Shown here in pieces: positions 46,739 through 57,585 of a DNA stretch of 64,000 bases. A program made the position numbers and the translations under genes. Below the pieces are notes generated by a model, which did not search any database, had not been told where the DNA came from, and worked only from the letters and a program-made list of their open reading frames with translations. The DNA is taken from assembly GCA_930367205.1 (NCBI GenBank), contig OV884009.1, forward strand, positions 78,947,189 to 79,011,188, given 5' to 3'. The DNA is from Acanthosoma haemorrhoidale (Eukaryota; Arthropoda; Insecta; Hemiptera; Acanthosomatidae). The stretch's first letter is position 1. Every line of letters begins with the position of its first letter.

Positions 46739-48359
46739 GTAAGTTTGGAATTGATTGAATCTAAAATTATTTATTATTAATATAATTTGTTGTTATGTTT
46801 TACTCGATTTCAGTATTTGTCGTCGTTATTTGATATTACAGTCCACTGTTGGTTCTCTATGAGAGAAATAACTTGAAAACTCGTTCGTTCTAATTCTGAC
46901 CTAAAATTGAATATTGGTGATCTCACAGCTAATTTATTCGCGTTCACATATATAAAAAAATGTATTATTATTATTTGCCCCCCACCTCACCAGGAACGCT
47001 ACTAATGTTTCTAGCCATAGATATCTCTCGAGATTATTTAATTTTTTTTTTTATGCTTTTTTATTTGGTTAATATACATCCCAACAGTTAATAATTCTGC
47101 TTATCCTTGGATCTACTACACACAAAAATGCCGGAAACTGATTTCTAAATTCGCAATAATCTCCTGTCATATGTAAACTTCAAGTTTTCCCATTCAATAT
47201 ATAATATAACTTTTGACGTGCCACTTAAGTTTTTTGACTGTGGCCTTTTTTTTTTCTAAACCCCAAAAAATATTTATTGAAACAGAAACAGTACGTGTAC
47301 ATTCAAATGCTCATTGTACTACTGCAGCAGAGCTTATATTAAGCTTACAGCTGTATTTCAGGTACTGACAGAATGAATAAATATATGCCGAATCCAGTCT
47401 TGCATATAAAAATTTACCAGGAATACCAAGCACTGACTTCTCTTTTTATAAAAAATAACCAGCATAGGTTACTCGAATGAATATCAATTGGGTGGTATAT
47501 GTGAGCCTTTGACATGGGCGAAGTGACTGTCGCTGTTGTAATAGCACTGCACAGGTACGCCGCGGCCGTGAGAACGCTGCGACGATTACGTCTGATTAGA
47601 CGCTCTCACGCTGTAGATGGCTCGCTGGTTCCCTCTTTACTTTCGAATCAGCTACACCTACTCATAAATCTTCCTGTGTCGCAACCGTTAATATATTGTC
47701 TCTCGCGTTCACTCTCCTGCGGAATCCTGACAGGAAATTTTATGTCGCATAGCTGGATTCTGGAGAATCACAACTTAAGGCGAAGCGTAAGACCAAGCGC
47801 TTTATCCCAATAAAGGTCGCTTAGGCATAAAGCGTACAAAATAGCATTGATACAAATAGGATTTTAACGTAGATTGTAAAGATGGGCAATTGGCGCCTCA
47901 ACAGAACGGTGGCTGATAAATGAGACGTTTTATAATAAACTTTAATTAGTAAGAAAATTAAATATATTATTCTCCAGACAATGATTATAAACAGATCTAG
48001 TTAGGCGTCTACTTGAATTCATGAAGTAAATAACTACAGAAACAATAATTATTTAATTTTACTTGCGGACTTAGTAAACAATAACATGAGAGGTGATATG
48101 CCTTTCAATAGCATGTTGATAAGTAATATCCATGCATGGGAAATTTGATAAGGTAATACTTGAGCTAGTAACTATAACCATCTGACAAGCTGGAATTAAA
48201 CTTGACTTTCCAGAGACTTCCAGTTAAAGGCGTTCCAGAGACCATGGGTATACTGAAAATTGACTTCACCGTAAAATATAGTGAGGCGGAAGGTTTCACA
48301 TGTTGTTACATGGAAACCGGATTAGAACCTTTCCTGGAGGCTCGATTAAACAACGGTGG
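46739..48359. other. Mostly non-coding, with a CpG-rich open frame
   Basis: A 99-codon CpG-rich frame at 47,514-47,813 is discussed with the orphan exon cluster. The rest is AT-rich, with nothing identified up to the LINE at 48,360. Confidence 0.35.
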
Positions 48360-49165
48360 GGGGGTTATAACAACTTTATTATGATAAAATTACAATCTGC
48401 CTGATTGGGCTATAAGTAATTGTGCTATATGATCTCGTTCATACCAATTTACAATTTTCATTCACTCGCTCATTCATACTATATATACAAACAGCCCAGA
48501 GGCCCCCCAAGTCCACATGGTTGTCACCTCCCTCGCGTGCGAAGGAGGAAGCGGTGTCTTGGGAAGTCCCCTACGTTCCCATGTCAGCCGCGACACTGGA
48601 TAAAAGCCAGCGGAGGCTGACCAAGAGCGCGAGAGCCACAGACGCTCAGGACATGATTAGAGAAACTGGCCATTGCCAGAACTCCCACTGTCACTTATTT
48701 ATAGCAGGTCACGAGGCCACTGCCGTTTTAGACTCCGAGGAGGATTAAAGGGATGAGTGGTGCAGTGCAATGACTGTGCTAGGGAATTAGGGTGGTTGGA
48801 TACGTTACTATGGGATTTTATGAACTTGGAAGGGATGAGTTCAAGAATGTAGGGTATATTCAGATCATTATGAAGGGTTCTGTTGCTGACGTAATAAGGG
48901 GCATTTACTATTGTTCTCAGGACTTTTGAATGAAATGGATGCGCTTGATGACTTTTTTGCTGTCCCCCATAGCTCTATGTCCAGATTGGCCGATTAAAAA
49001 GTACGAGTTATTTGATGACCGCCGCGCCACTACAATCACTTGGGAACGTATCTCCATCAGGTCGAACCTGCAGTCGACCAAGTACCTCTTAAGGAACAAA
49101 CAAACCTCTTTCACCCTTTCCTCTGTGCGCAGGTCAAGTCAAGCCTTCTCAAACTCTGTAGAATA
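48360..49165 (-). mobile_element. LINE (Jockey-like), 5'-truncated
   Basis: On the minus strand a Jockey-type ORF2 C-terminus (ELWGTAKKSSS in a damaged frame, then a clean frame from 48,920 to TAA at 48,699-48,701) is followed by a roughly 330-bp 3' UTR. The UTR ends in the shared tail (cagattgtaattttatcata, ataaagttgttata). It is the most complete of the family copies in this window and links the dispersed tails to a reverse transcriptase. Confidence 0.8.
48699..48920 (-). pseudogene. LINE ORF2 C-terminal frame
   Basis: About 73 codons: LRTIVNAPYYVSNRTLHNDL at the start, then SNVSNHPNSLAQ and a last motif RSLKRQWPRDLL before TAA. It matches the Jockey-clade terminus (IVNAPWYVxN, then LKRxxPxDLL). 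The upstream ORF is frame-shifted near 48,920 and ends near 49,165, so the protein is only a remnant. Confidence 0.75.
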
Positions 49166-49539
49166 CTGATATGGGGCTCACCTACAGCCCAATCCATACC
49201 TGTCTATATCGTTCTATATTTGCTATAAATTATGCCATTATTACTTATTTTAATTGATGAGCTGTTTTAGGTGTTTGTTGTTGTGAGACAAAATAAAAAA
49301 GTAAAAACCTATCATTAGTGTAAACGTTAAGATTGATAAAGCTAGGCTAACCCAAAGGGTCTCTCATCATTCCGTCGACAACGGAATGTCTTCCCTTGGA
49401 AGACATGAGGGAAATCGTGTTACACCTGTATGAAGTATGAAGGTCTTTTTTTTAGTACAATAGTGGTCGTAAAAATGACACAATCAATAAGAAATTTATA
49501 TTAAAACTTCTAAAACACCCTGGGAGGACACCTGACTGT
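49166..49539. other. Non-coding DNA
   Basis: No gene or named repeat is seen. Confidence 0.4.
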
Positions 49540-49740
49540 TCGTTGATATACAATTTACATTGATGAAATTTTAGCTGAAAACCAATATGCGCAGATTAAC
49601 TATAGACCGAGATACAACTAAAATTGATTAACTGTTGGGTGAGATCTAATTTACACTGATTGGTTGTTGGTGCAGACCTAATTTACATTGATTAATTTTT
49701 GGTTTAGATCCAATCTGTGTTATTTCTAGTTGAGATGCAA
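49540..49740. repeat. Diverged tandem repeat, about 35-bp unit
   Basis: Several degenerate copies of a unit containing aatttacattgatt, ttgttggt and gagatc follow one another. Divergence is high, so the array is old. Confidence 0.5.
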
Positions 49741-49947
49741 TAACACGAAGTATTACACAAACATGAAAACAGTTGAACTGCTTTCTCTAATTTATGTACT
49801 CTACGATAGCTAATCTCCATTTAAGATATTAAAGCTATTAAATGCTTATTTACTATTAGAATAATTCGGATTCCTTCTATGATATTCGAGATGTTAAAAA
49901 ATACAATCAGATCGTATCAGTAACGCAGTTTATTTCATCCCATCAAA

Positions 49948-51168
49948 AGTTAAATAATCTTTGTAGAGGAGAGTATTTTAAAAAGCTTTATTATGAAGTA
50001 CAAGCAAAACACTGGTATATACAAATATTAAGAGTTATGTTACTACATGCTGGGTCGGATGTTTAGGGACGAGTGTGGTCTGGGAAACAAGTGTGAACAA
50101 GTGGGGACTGGGGCTAAAGCTGAGACATATGTGTATAAGAGAAGGGTAGTTCCGGGAATAGGGATGGATACGGTCGCTTAATTAAAAAATAACAAGAAAC
50201 GCCAGTGACTCCCATAAAGTCATGAGGCAGGTATACACTAGAAGGGGCTGGCTTCTACTTTTAGCATTATATATAATATTAGTGTTAAGGCCAGATAAAG
50301 TTTTTGTTTTGTTGGAAAAGTGAAGTAAAAAATTAATTTGTTTGTTAGATTTAATTATTTATTATTTTTGTTACTGACGTCAAAAACTGTTAATAAGAAT
50401 CGTTTTTTATTGTTCATGTAAAATATGATTGTGTAATTTCTATTCATTATATTTCGGAAGATTAAATTGTAATCTAAGTTAAATACCTAAAGGAGAATTC
50501 CATACCTAGGACCGTGGCACTTTGGACTTTTGGTAGGGGAACTTGTGGGCCCAAGCCCATTTACGTCAGTGTTGAGGTAACGTCTGAAGGGTTAAGATGT
50601 ACCGATCTCAGACTTAATTGGCCATTTGGCCAAAATCATACCTATATGAAATTCATCGTTCCCCTTGGAGCTTGGAATCGCCGCCCTGCGGTTGGATTTT
50701 TTTTTGAGCCTCAACCTGACCACGACAGCTCTACGTTTTGTTTGCAGCCTGCACCCGCGAGAGCGCTTGAACTGCAACTTGCCGCTGCGTGAATATACAC
50801 TTATTTCATATATACACTAAAAGTGACGAGAATTTGGTTAATTCCTTTAATTATTAAGGATAAAAGACATTTTTTATTTTGAAACCAGTCTGTCTTACAT
50901 TGGCAAATTTTATTATTATTAACCAGGCCTGGGTATTTTATTTTGCTCCTCATTTTTTTTTATGAATTTTTTTTTATAATATTCTGTTTAATTTTAGAAT
51001 AAATGTATTGTGAATTGGCATCAACTCTTATTTTCATTAATTTACAGTCCACTAGTTCATGCTAATGAACCAACCTGTGTTTGAATTATCACTTGGAAGT
51101 ATATAATACTCCACGGGTAGTTCAGCGTAAACAATTAGGATTACAATATTCTTAGCATTATATAACTA
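49948..51168 (+). repeat. Dispersed repeat S, copy B (split)
   Basis: Matches copy A (24,302-24,635) over 49,948-50,282 and again over 51,134-51,168 (attcttagcattatataac). The 851 bp in between are a solo LTR with a 5-bp target duplication. The left part also has about 60 bp of sequence not in copy A (near 50,070-50,110 and 50,225-50,255). Confidence 0.8.
50283..51133. mobile_element. Solo LTR, 851 bp, TSD attag
   Basis: The segment begins TGTTAAGG and ends GTAAACA, so it has the TG...CA ends of an LTR. The 5-bp sequence attag lies immediately on both sides (50,278-50,282 and 51,134-51,138). The paralogous copy A of the surrounding repeat has one attag and no insert, so the boundaries are well supported. 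An AATAAA occurs inside (about 50,998). No coding domains are present; a 92-codon frame at 50,514-50,792 is not recognised. The 5-bp duplication fits BEL/Pao, Copia or some Gypsy elements; the family is unknown. Confidence 0.8.
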
Positions 51169-52781
51169 AAGATTAATTTGTAAAAAATTAATTTTGTAAC
51201 CGACTGAATTTATTTTTATCAACGATTATATACTAAATTGTATTTTTTAAATAAAAAAAATCAACCTACCTTCAAGGTTAGTTAATTTGAATCAAGTTCA
51301 TAGTTTTTATAACAAAACTTTAAACATTAAAAAAATAAGAATTGAATTAAAATTCAAGAGTTTTGGTGTAAGATAAATTAAAAAAAAAGTAGAAACTAAC
51401 AATTGGATCGTACACTACCATTTAAACGATAGTTTAAAATAATATCTGCGTAATGGGAAAAGTAAGTGGTGAGCCACCTAATCCTTTGATGCACAAATAT
51501 TTTATTGACCTGTTATTCAAAAAACATAATATTTTGAGCCTTAACCTTTGACTGGAGGACGATTTGGCACGGGAACGAGCTGTGACTCATCCGTTACTAA
51601 AGTTACTCCTTGGGCCTGGTTGTCACGTGCACGGTTCTTCAGACCAGGTCTGCTATTATGGGCAACTTCCAACGGCCTTTATTATAACAGCTTTTATGTT
51701 TTTCGTTAATGGTCTATTTAAAAAGAAAGAGTGTAGAGTAATTAAAATAAATCAGTATAAAGAATAAGAAAAATGGCACAGAACATTAAAACGTGCTAGT
51801 TAATGGACGCGAACATTACGTTTTGGTTGAAAATCAGACGTGTGTTCTCCACACAATAAAAGTGTACGAGTGGCGACAATTGAAAGCCTAGGAAACTTTT
51901 GAGATTTCATATGTGACCAAAGTGAATTTTAATTATTAATAGTAACAATAGGGTGGGACTCGAAAACGAGTCTAGCCAATATCAAATATCTTTAGCTATG
52001 CGCTCATAAACCTTAGTAAACATCACCAGAACTTATTTAATTATATAACGTTCATTTGATTCACTGTTCAACGAAAAAATCAATCATTTTCTATTATATA
52101 TGTATACCAAAGTTGTGTTTATTGTAGAAATTAATTCAGAGGCGTATGGAATAGAAATGGGTTGTCCTAGTCTAGGTGCCAGAAATACTAGGATGTCTCT
52201 ACAAAACAAAGCCATTGAAGAATTGTCCAGATGTCAGAGAATCTGCATTGTTCTTTTTAAAGGTGTAACGGATTAGGAACAGGAAGGGTCCCTTCGAATT
52301 TCAATGGACCAACTCTATCAAGCTCGATAATAACCATGCACCCCCCCCCCCGTTTACTTCAACTAGATTTGTAGAAATAAAAGCATTCAATGGAAAATAC
52401 AAAAAGTCTTAATATTACACCCTTACAGTCAGATTTGAAACATATAGGCTGATAACTATATATTCAGAAATAACTTACAGGACTAATACCAAGAAAAGGT
52501 CAATCCATAACAACTTTGTGAAGATTCACCCGGATACTCATTGTAGATATGGAATAAAGCTGTTTCCATTTTTCTCTTTTACAGTACGAGTAATATAGTT
52601 TTTGAGTAGAACTATAACGCCTAATAAGAATAGAATTTTTGTGCGTGAAAGAGATTCCATATGTAACTTTATGAACTCTTCACCCCGTTTGAGGGCCTTT
52701 TACTTGTGAAAGGAGTAAGCGGAAATTTGGACATTGAATCGAGAGTGTTCAACAGCGTTTGGGGAGAGCGGTTTCTGTCAA
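51169..52781. other. Non-coding DNA
   Basis: AT-rich sequence with a slightly GC-richer patch at 51,550-51,680 (67-codon frame, no domain) and a C12 run near 52,340. Nothing identified. Confidence 0.4.
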
Positions 52782-52826
52782 CAGATCAAACACAGTGGTT
52801 TTTGATAAACCACTGTTTTTGATCTG
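52782..52826. repeat. Short perfect hairpin
   Basis: cagatcaaacacagtggttt is followed after five bases by aaaccactgtttttgatctg, giving arms of about 20 bp with one mismatch. It could be the centre of a decayed palindromic element or an RNA hairpin. There are no other clues. Confidence 0.7.
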
Positions 52827-53040
52827 TGGTGGATAAGTTTTAGCGCCTAAAACGTATGGTCAATGAGAGTATCTGCAGAACTCCTTGACTTCCGTCAACT
52901 TCCTGTAGAAGGAAAAAGTTGGACTGGTAAAAATTAGAAAGCGTTTGCTCTGATGGGTCTCCTATCATGGTCGGTAAAAACAAGGGCTGTATTACACCAT
53001 TGGAAAATTACGTAGATTCGGCTTATACGATGTTCAATGG

Positions 53041-53278
53041 ACTAAAGGTTACTATAGATCGTTATAATAGGGCACTACTATACCCGGAATAAGGGAAAAT
53101 CAAAATTCATAATGCGTCACTATGGCTTCGGCACCATCAGATAGAACATTAGACATCTGCGAAATCTAAGGAAGCGTAGAAATAGCCCCCAATTCCTACA
53201 AACCTTAAGTACGTCAATCTGATAAGGAATCTCAACTGTTTCTGAATTTAATTTTATTGAAACCAGCGTACCATATAT
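53041..53278 (-). pseudogene. Possible continuation of the Tigger relic
   Basis: If the gypsy element is removed, the minus strand would continue from the Tigger relic at 58.2 kb into this flank. The joined region weakly resembles the Tigger C-terminal pattern (WYAGFNK against CFxKAGF). The similarity is low and the assignment tentative. Confidence 0.3.
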
Positions 53279-53901
53279 TGTAACATTCATGATATTTGAG
53301 AATATCATGACCAGCCACCCTCCCACTTTGTCCAGCATCTGCCCTTATGCTCTTAGGAGTGGGGATGAGACGAAGGGCGAGTTTTAGTCAGTCTTAGCCA
53401 AGAGCCAGAGAGCAAAGCAGAGCAAGCTCCCGTTCCGTTGACGGTCATCAACACAAGCAGAGGAGAATAAGAAGAAGAAGAAGAAGGTTACACGGATATC
53501 ATCGATTGGGTGATATAGATATTGTTTTTTTTATTATGGATCCATTAAAAAGAGATTGAGCTCAATTTTCATTTTTTTTATATAACTAATTAGTAGTAAC
53601 TATCCTTGTTCAAAAGGAATTGAATATTTTTTTTATATAATTAATGTCAGCACTATTTATAATTATAATTATTTGTTATAACCATTTTACTTGTATATAT
53701 TTCACAATTCCCAGTTTCTCAATTTATTAATAACTATAACATTAGCCTTGAGATCGGGCGATTCAATCGGGATAATTTCCTATGTCGAAGACATAAAAAC
53801 AAGTTGAATTAAAGATCTCATGACGGACCTACCAAATTAGTTAAGGTCAATTGATCTATTAAATTAGAAAAATAAAATGGTAAAATATGAGGTAGGTTTC
53901 A
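53279..53901 (+). repeat. 5' LTR of the gypsy element
   Basis: 623 bp, starts TGTAACATT and ends GGTTTCA. It contains a (GAA)n stretch near 53,465 and a TATA-rich centre. By eye it is identical to the 3' LTR except for one extra T near 53,630. Confidence 0.93.
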
Positions 53902-53902
53902 A

Positions 53903-53921
53903 TGGGGGCCGCTCCGGGATT
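53903..53921 (+). other. Primer-binding site
   Basis: Starting one base after the 5' LTR, tgggggccgctccgggatt has the TGG start and GC-rich composition expected of a complement to a tRNA 3' end (…CCCCCA). The specific tRNA is not identified. Confidence 0.7.
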
Positions 53922-54050
53922 AACTTCAAAAATTCTAAAGAAACCAAAGGAATTGTGAGGTATTGCATGTTAGAATAATAACTAGAACTATTTACTAACA
54001 TATTATATTTTTCTTCTAATTTAACATTTGTTACACAAACACAGACACAA

Positions 54051-55712
54051 ATGACGAACACAAACATGTGTGGGTCAGACTCAGGTACTGGGGTTGGGTC
54101 AAACCCAGCCTCTAAAGGAGACCCCTCAGCCCCCGACCCCGAACCCACGATAAATCATTCCAAGATGTTACAACTAATCCTTGCCCAATTAAACAGTCAA
54201 TTTAACGCACTTAAAGAAAATAACAAAGAAATAAACGAAAAATTAAACAGTCAATCAAACACACTTAAAGAAAATAATAAAGAACAAAAAGAGTTGAGCG
54301 GGAAGTTTGATCAATTAAGGGAAGAACTAAAATCGGAAATATCGGCTAAATTCGAACAATGTTACACGGATGTAAACGAGAAATTAGATAGACAGTTACA
54401 AATTTGTGAGGAGAGAATACTCCAAGGAAATGATAATTTAAATTCAAAATTAAATGAAGAAATCAATAAAAGGGACCAGGAAATTCTTGAAGTCCAAACA
54501 TCAAATTCGAACCTCAACGATAAATTAGACCGAGAAGTCGAGAGGATCAATAGCCAATATAATTATTTTCGTACCGATTTCGATAGAAAAATAATGTCAA
54601 TGCAACAGGAAATTTCATTGATTCCCAGGAAAATCGAAGATGGCATAAAAACAGTTGGGAAGCAAATTCAACCGAGAGGACCGGATAAGCATGCCCCACC
54701 CCGTTTCGAAGGAACTCAGCAAAGACATCCGCCCATGTCGGAATACGTGGAACGCTCTCAAGATCAGTCAGTTACCCAAGATATAAAAAGGGACTTTGAT
54801 GACAAATTTTATTTCGAAAATTTTAATAACGACTTACCACAAAGTTTTATAAAAAATTTAACTCAAGCGTATTATCTGTACGGCAAATACCGAGATCTTC
54901 ATACTTTTATCTCGCAACACTTGAAAGGTTTTGCCCTCGATTGGTTCACTACACAAAAACTTTGTATAGATAATTTTCAGAATTTTATAGAAACATTTAA
55001 TAAACAATTCCACGGCAACAGCTATGACACCCTCGTAGCTAGGGAGTTAGACTCGAAAAGATACGCGGATTTTCAACACATGAATTCAACTACGTATTTT
55101 GCAAAACTAGTCGCTCGTGCCCAAGAATGCATCCGACCTTACGATGAAAGTTATTTATGCGACCGCCTCTGTTATCACTTTGGGCCAACGGTCGAACTAA
55201 GCGTCAAAATTCAAGGAATCGCCACGATTTCATCATTTTTATCACTATTAATGAATTTAGGAGAGGACTTCATTCGATCCGAGATTAGGCGAGAGAGTAA
55301 CAAGAGTAAAAATTTCAATTCGTATAGACCAGAAAATAAACGAATGCCTCCAAAATACCAACGACGAAATACCAGTGAATCAAAGTATAGACCAACAACA
55401 TATTATCCTCCTCCGAACAGTTACAATAGGGATAATAATAATTCAGGGTACAACCGAATAAATTACGGCCAAAACCCAAGATACAATAAAAATTACAACC
55501 AAGGAAATTATTTCAACTATCCGAAACAGATGTACGGGAATCAAAACCGGGAACCATCTCGACAACAAGATCCGCAAAATCCCCCCAGAATGGGCAATAA
55601 AAAGAGGGAACATTTTGTTGAAACCATGCAGGTATTCCAAGACCGATTGGACGAGACATTCGCCACGGACCCCCCGGAAAGTGAAGAGGAAGAAACGAAT
55701 GAATTTGAATAA
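54051..55712 (+). CDS. gag: Gag protein of the gypsy element
   Basis: 553 codons from ATG 54051 to TAA 55710-55712, uninterrupted. Residues about 35-205 are heptad-like, charged and repetitive (two NSQxNxLKENNKE units), predicting a coiled coil. Residues about 255-425 fit a retrotransposon capsid region (KNLTQAYYLYGKYRDLHTFI, then FALDWFTTQ and NFIETFNKQF). Residues about 430-515 are rich in Asn, Tyr, Arg and Pro with no CCHC zinc knuckle, so nucleic-acid binding would rely on basic residues. The last 20 residues are acidic. The intact frame suggests the protein can still be made and could act in particle formation. Confidence 0.88.
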   Translation: MTNTNMCGSDSGTGVGSNPASKGDPSAPDPEPTINHSKMLQLILAQLNSQFNALKENNKEINEKLNSQSNTLKENNKEQKELSGKFDQLREELKSEISAKFEQCYTDVNEKLDRQLQICEERILQGNDNLNSKLNEEINKRDQEILEVQTSNSNLNDKLDREVERINSQYNYFRTDFDRKIMSMQQEISLIPRKIEDGIKTVGKQIQPRGPDKHAPPRFEGTQQRHPPMSEYVERSQDQSVTQDIKRDFDDKFYFENFNNDLPQSFIKNLTQAYYLYGKYRDLHTFISQHLKGFALDWFTTQKLCIDNFQNFIETFNKQFHGNSYDTLVARELDSKRYADFQHMNSTTYFAKLVARAQECIRPYDESYLCDRLCYHFGPTVELSVKIQGIATISSFLSLLMNLGEDFIRSEIRRESNKSKNFNSYRPENKRMPPKYQRRNTSESKYRPTTYYPPPNSYNRDNNNSGYNRINYGQNPRYNKNYNQGNYFNYPKQMYGNQNREPSRQQDPQNPPRMGNKKREHFVETMQVFQDRLDETFATDPPESEEEETNEFE

Positions 55713-56859
55713 AAAAAAACGGCGAAGTTTGCGGGACGTCGAACCCGCAGCAACAACAATAAAAATCGACAGAAAACCAATAAAAACAATTACAACCACA
55801 GAGAACAAAGGAGAACAATATGACGAGACTTACACAATAGCATCATTAACCAAAGAATTTACTGAGCTTCCCACACATGACAATTTTTTAACTCCAAAAA
55901 CGACAATGGACAATCTACAATGCCCCGAGATTATCATACAAATTAATCAGCAACAGATCAAAGCACTAATTGATACCGGCTCAGAAATAAGTTGCATAAA
56001 CGAGGAGTTATATTTGAACATAAAAAAAGACCTTAACCCTAAAAAAATCAGTGAATTGCCCGTACAAGGCATGAGAATTATCACAGCGATTAGCAAGAAA
56101 TCAAAAAAGATTAATCGACAAATCATAATTCCGGTAAAGTTATCCGCGGATTACGAATATAACATCTCATTATATGTTGTGCAAGATCTAAAACAACAGT
56201 TAATCATAGGGATGAACTCACTGAGCGAATTAAACGCCAGAATCGATATCCGGAAAGGACAAATGGACATTTTGTCGAACGATAATAAATTCCGAGTAAG
56301 CTTTGTTTCAACGACGCAATGTGACAGCGAACTTTTAACACTACCCAAGGTCAACGAAATACAAACTGAATCAAACGACGACATTAACAAGCGATACTAC
56401 CAAGAATTCCAACGGATAAAGGAAAAACACCCTAAAATCTCAAACAACTTCGAATCAATTATCACTGAATCTAAGGAAATGTTCAGTGACGTCCCTGGAA
56501 CTATAAAAGGATTTCAATACCAACTAGAAATCGAAAACGATCTTTCTTTTTTCTACAAAAACTATCCCATCCCCTTCCATGGGACAAAGGCAGTAGAAGA
56601 AGAGATCAAACGATTGATCGAAGGGAATATAATTGAACCAACCAGGAGTCAATATATTTCACCTCTAGTTTGCGTTTATAAAAAATACGGTTCCTTAAGA
56701 TTATGTACAGACGGACAGATCTTAGACGAATTCCGACCTTACGTACAAATATATGTGGACGACATTATTGTAATGACAAAGGACGTTTTTTCTGCTATAC
56801 AATATGACTTCAAAAAAAGAAAGAAAATTATAGTTTTCTTTTATTATTTTCATTATTAA
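55462..56859 (+). CDS. pol: Pol remnant: protease and RT with internal deletion
   Basis: Open from 55,462 (after a stop at 55,459) to TAA at 56,857. It overlaps gag by about 250 nt in the +1 frame relative to gag, so expression would need a +1 (or -2) shift rather than the usual -1. There is no ATG at its start. The aspartic protease carries LIDTGSEISC (about 55,966) and LIIGMNSLSELNA. RT starts with EEIKRLIEGNIIEP and VCVYKKYGSLRLCTD. It then jumps directly to QIYVDDIIVMTKD: roughly 100 residues that normally lie between, including the first catalytic aspartate block, are missing, yet the frame is kept. A few residues after YVDD the sequence leaves the family and stops. Protease may be functional; RT cannot be. 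Confidence 0.87.
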   Translation: MTAKTQDTIKITTKEIISTIRNRCTGIKTGNHLDNKIRKIPPEWAIKRGNILLKPCRYSKTDWTRHSPRTPRKVKRKKRMNLNKKKRRSLRDVEPAATTIKIDRKPIKTITTTENKGEQYDETYTIASLTKEFTELPTHDNFLTPKTTMDNLQCPEIIIQINQQQIKALIDTGSEISCINEELYLNIKKDLNPKKISELPVQGMRIITAISKKSKKINRQIIIPVKLSADYEYNISLYVVQDLKQQLIIGMNSLSELNARIDIRKGQMDILSNDNKFRVSFVSTTQCDSELLTLPKVNEIQTESNDDINKRYYQEFQRIKEKHPKISNNFESIITESKEMFSDVPGTIKGFQYQLEIENDLSFFYKNYPIPFHGTKAVEEEIKRLIEGNIIEPTRSQYISPLVCVYKKYGSLRLCTDGQILDEFRPYVQIYVDDIIVMTKDVFSAIQYDFKKRKKIIVFFYYFHY

Positions 56860-57569
56860 ATGAAAATAATACTGATCGGATGACACATAAACTTTAGAAA
56901 GTTTACACAAACAAAAACAGAACTATTATTAGAAATGCTGACCCTAGTAAAGTCTATGGAATTATCGGCAAGTGAAGCTTCTGACTTCACTATCACTTAA
57001 TCTATAGAACAGATCATAAATATTCTTTGAATGCTTAAGTCCATTATAATTAATTTTATAGCAAGGAAATAAAATGAGCTCATACAATTTTATACACGAC
57101 AACGACCTCCCTATCTTTTCGTAACATTTATAATTTTTTTATAAACACTATCTTTTCACTCAGGTAAAATATTCAAATCACACACACACACTCAACAATT
57201 TTTCTCTATTGTTACTAATTACCAGTAGAATTGTCTAGTATTTTAATTAAAAACCAATATGTATTACTAATCACACTCAACCGTCTTTTCAACAAATGTT
57301 TTCCAAATCGCGTTATGATCCATAAAACAATGTACCTTCGAACTAATCCATACTAATTAGCATAATAATTTAGTTAAGTAAAAAAATTAAAACAACTTGT
57401 ACGCTTTTCAAGCAATTTAAAACCTTGCAAAATTTGAACTATTATTACTATAAACTTTGTAAAATTTCAACACCCGTTATAAACAACCAATTCAACAAAC
57501 CGAACGCAGCAACATAATATTGTGGATCCACTTAAAAAAAAAAAAATTTTCATAAATTTTTTTTTTATT
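56860..57569 (+). other. 3' non-coding part of the gypsy element
   Basis: AT-rich, with no RNase H, integrase, chromodomain or env motifs in any frame. It presumably retains the 3' leader of the parent element after loss of the rest of pol. Confidence 0.7.
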
Positions 57570-57585
57570 TATAAGGGAAGGCAAT
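57570..57585 (+). other. Polypurine tract
   Basis: tataagggaaggcaat directly precedes the 3' LTR. The purine-rich core aagggaagg is a suitable plus-strand primer site, although four non-core bases lie between it and the LTR. Confidence 0.7.

Noticed and set aside
50286..51545. Apparent 8-bp inverted ends gttaaggc and gccttaac as limits of a DNA transposon
   Set aside because: The attag duplication, the TG...CA ends and the empty paralogous site place the right boundary at 51,133 instead.
55443..55818. Three minus-strand frames of 82-121 codons
   Set aside because: They are antisense to the gag/pol overlap and reflect its biased composition; no domain is present.
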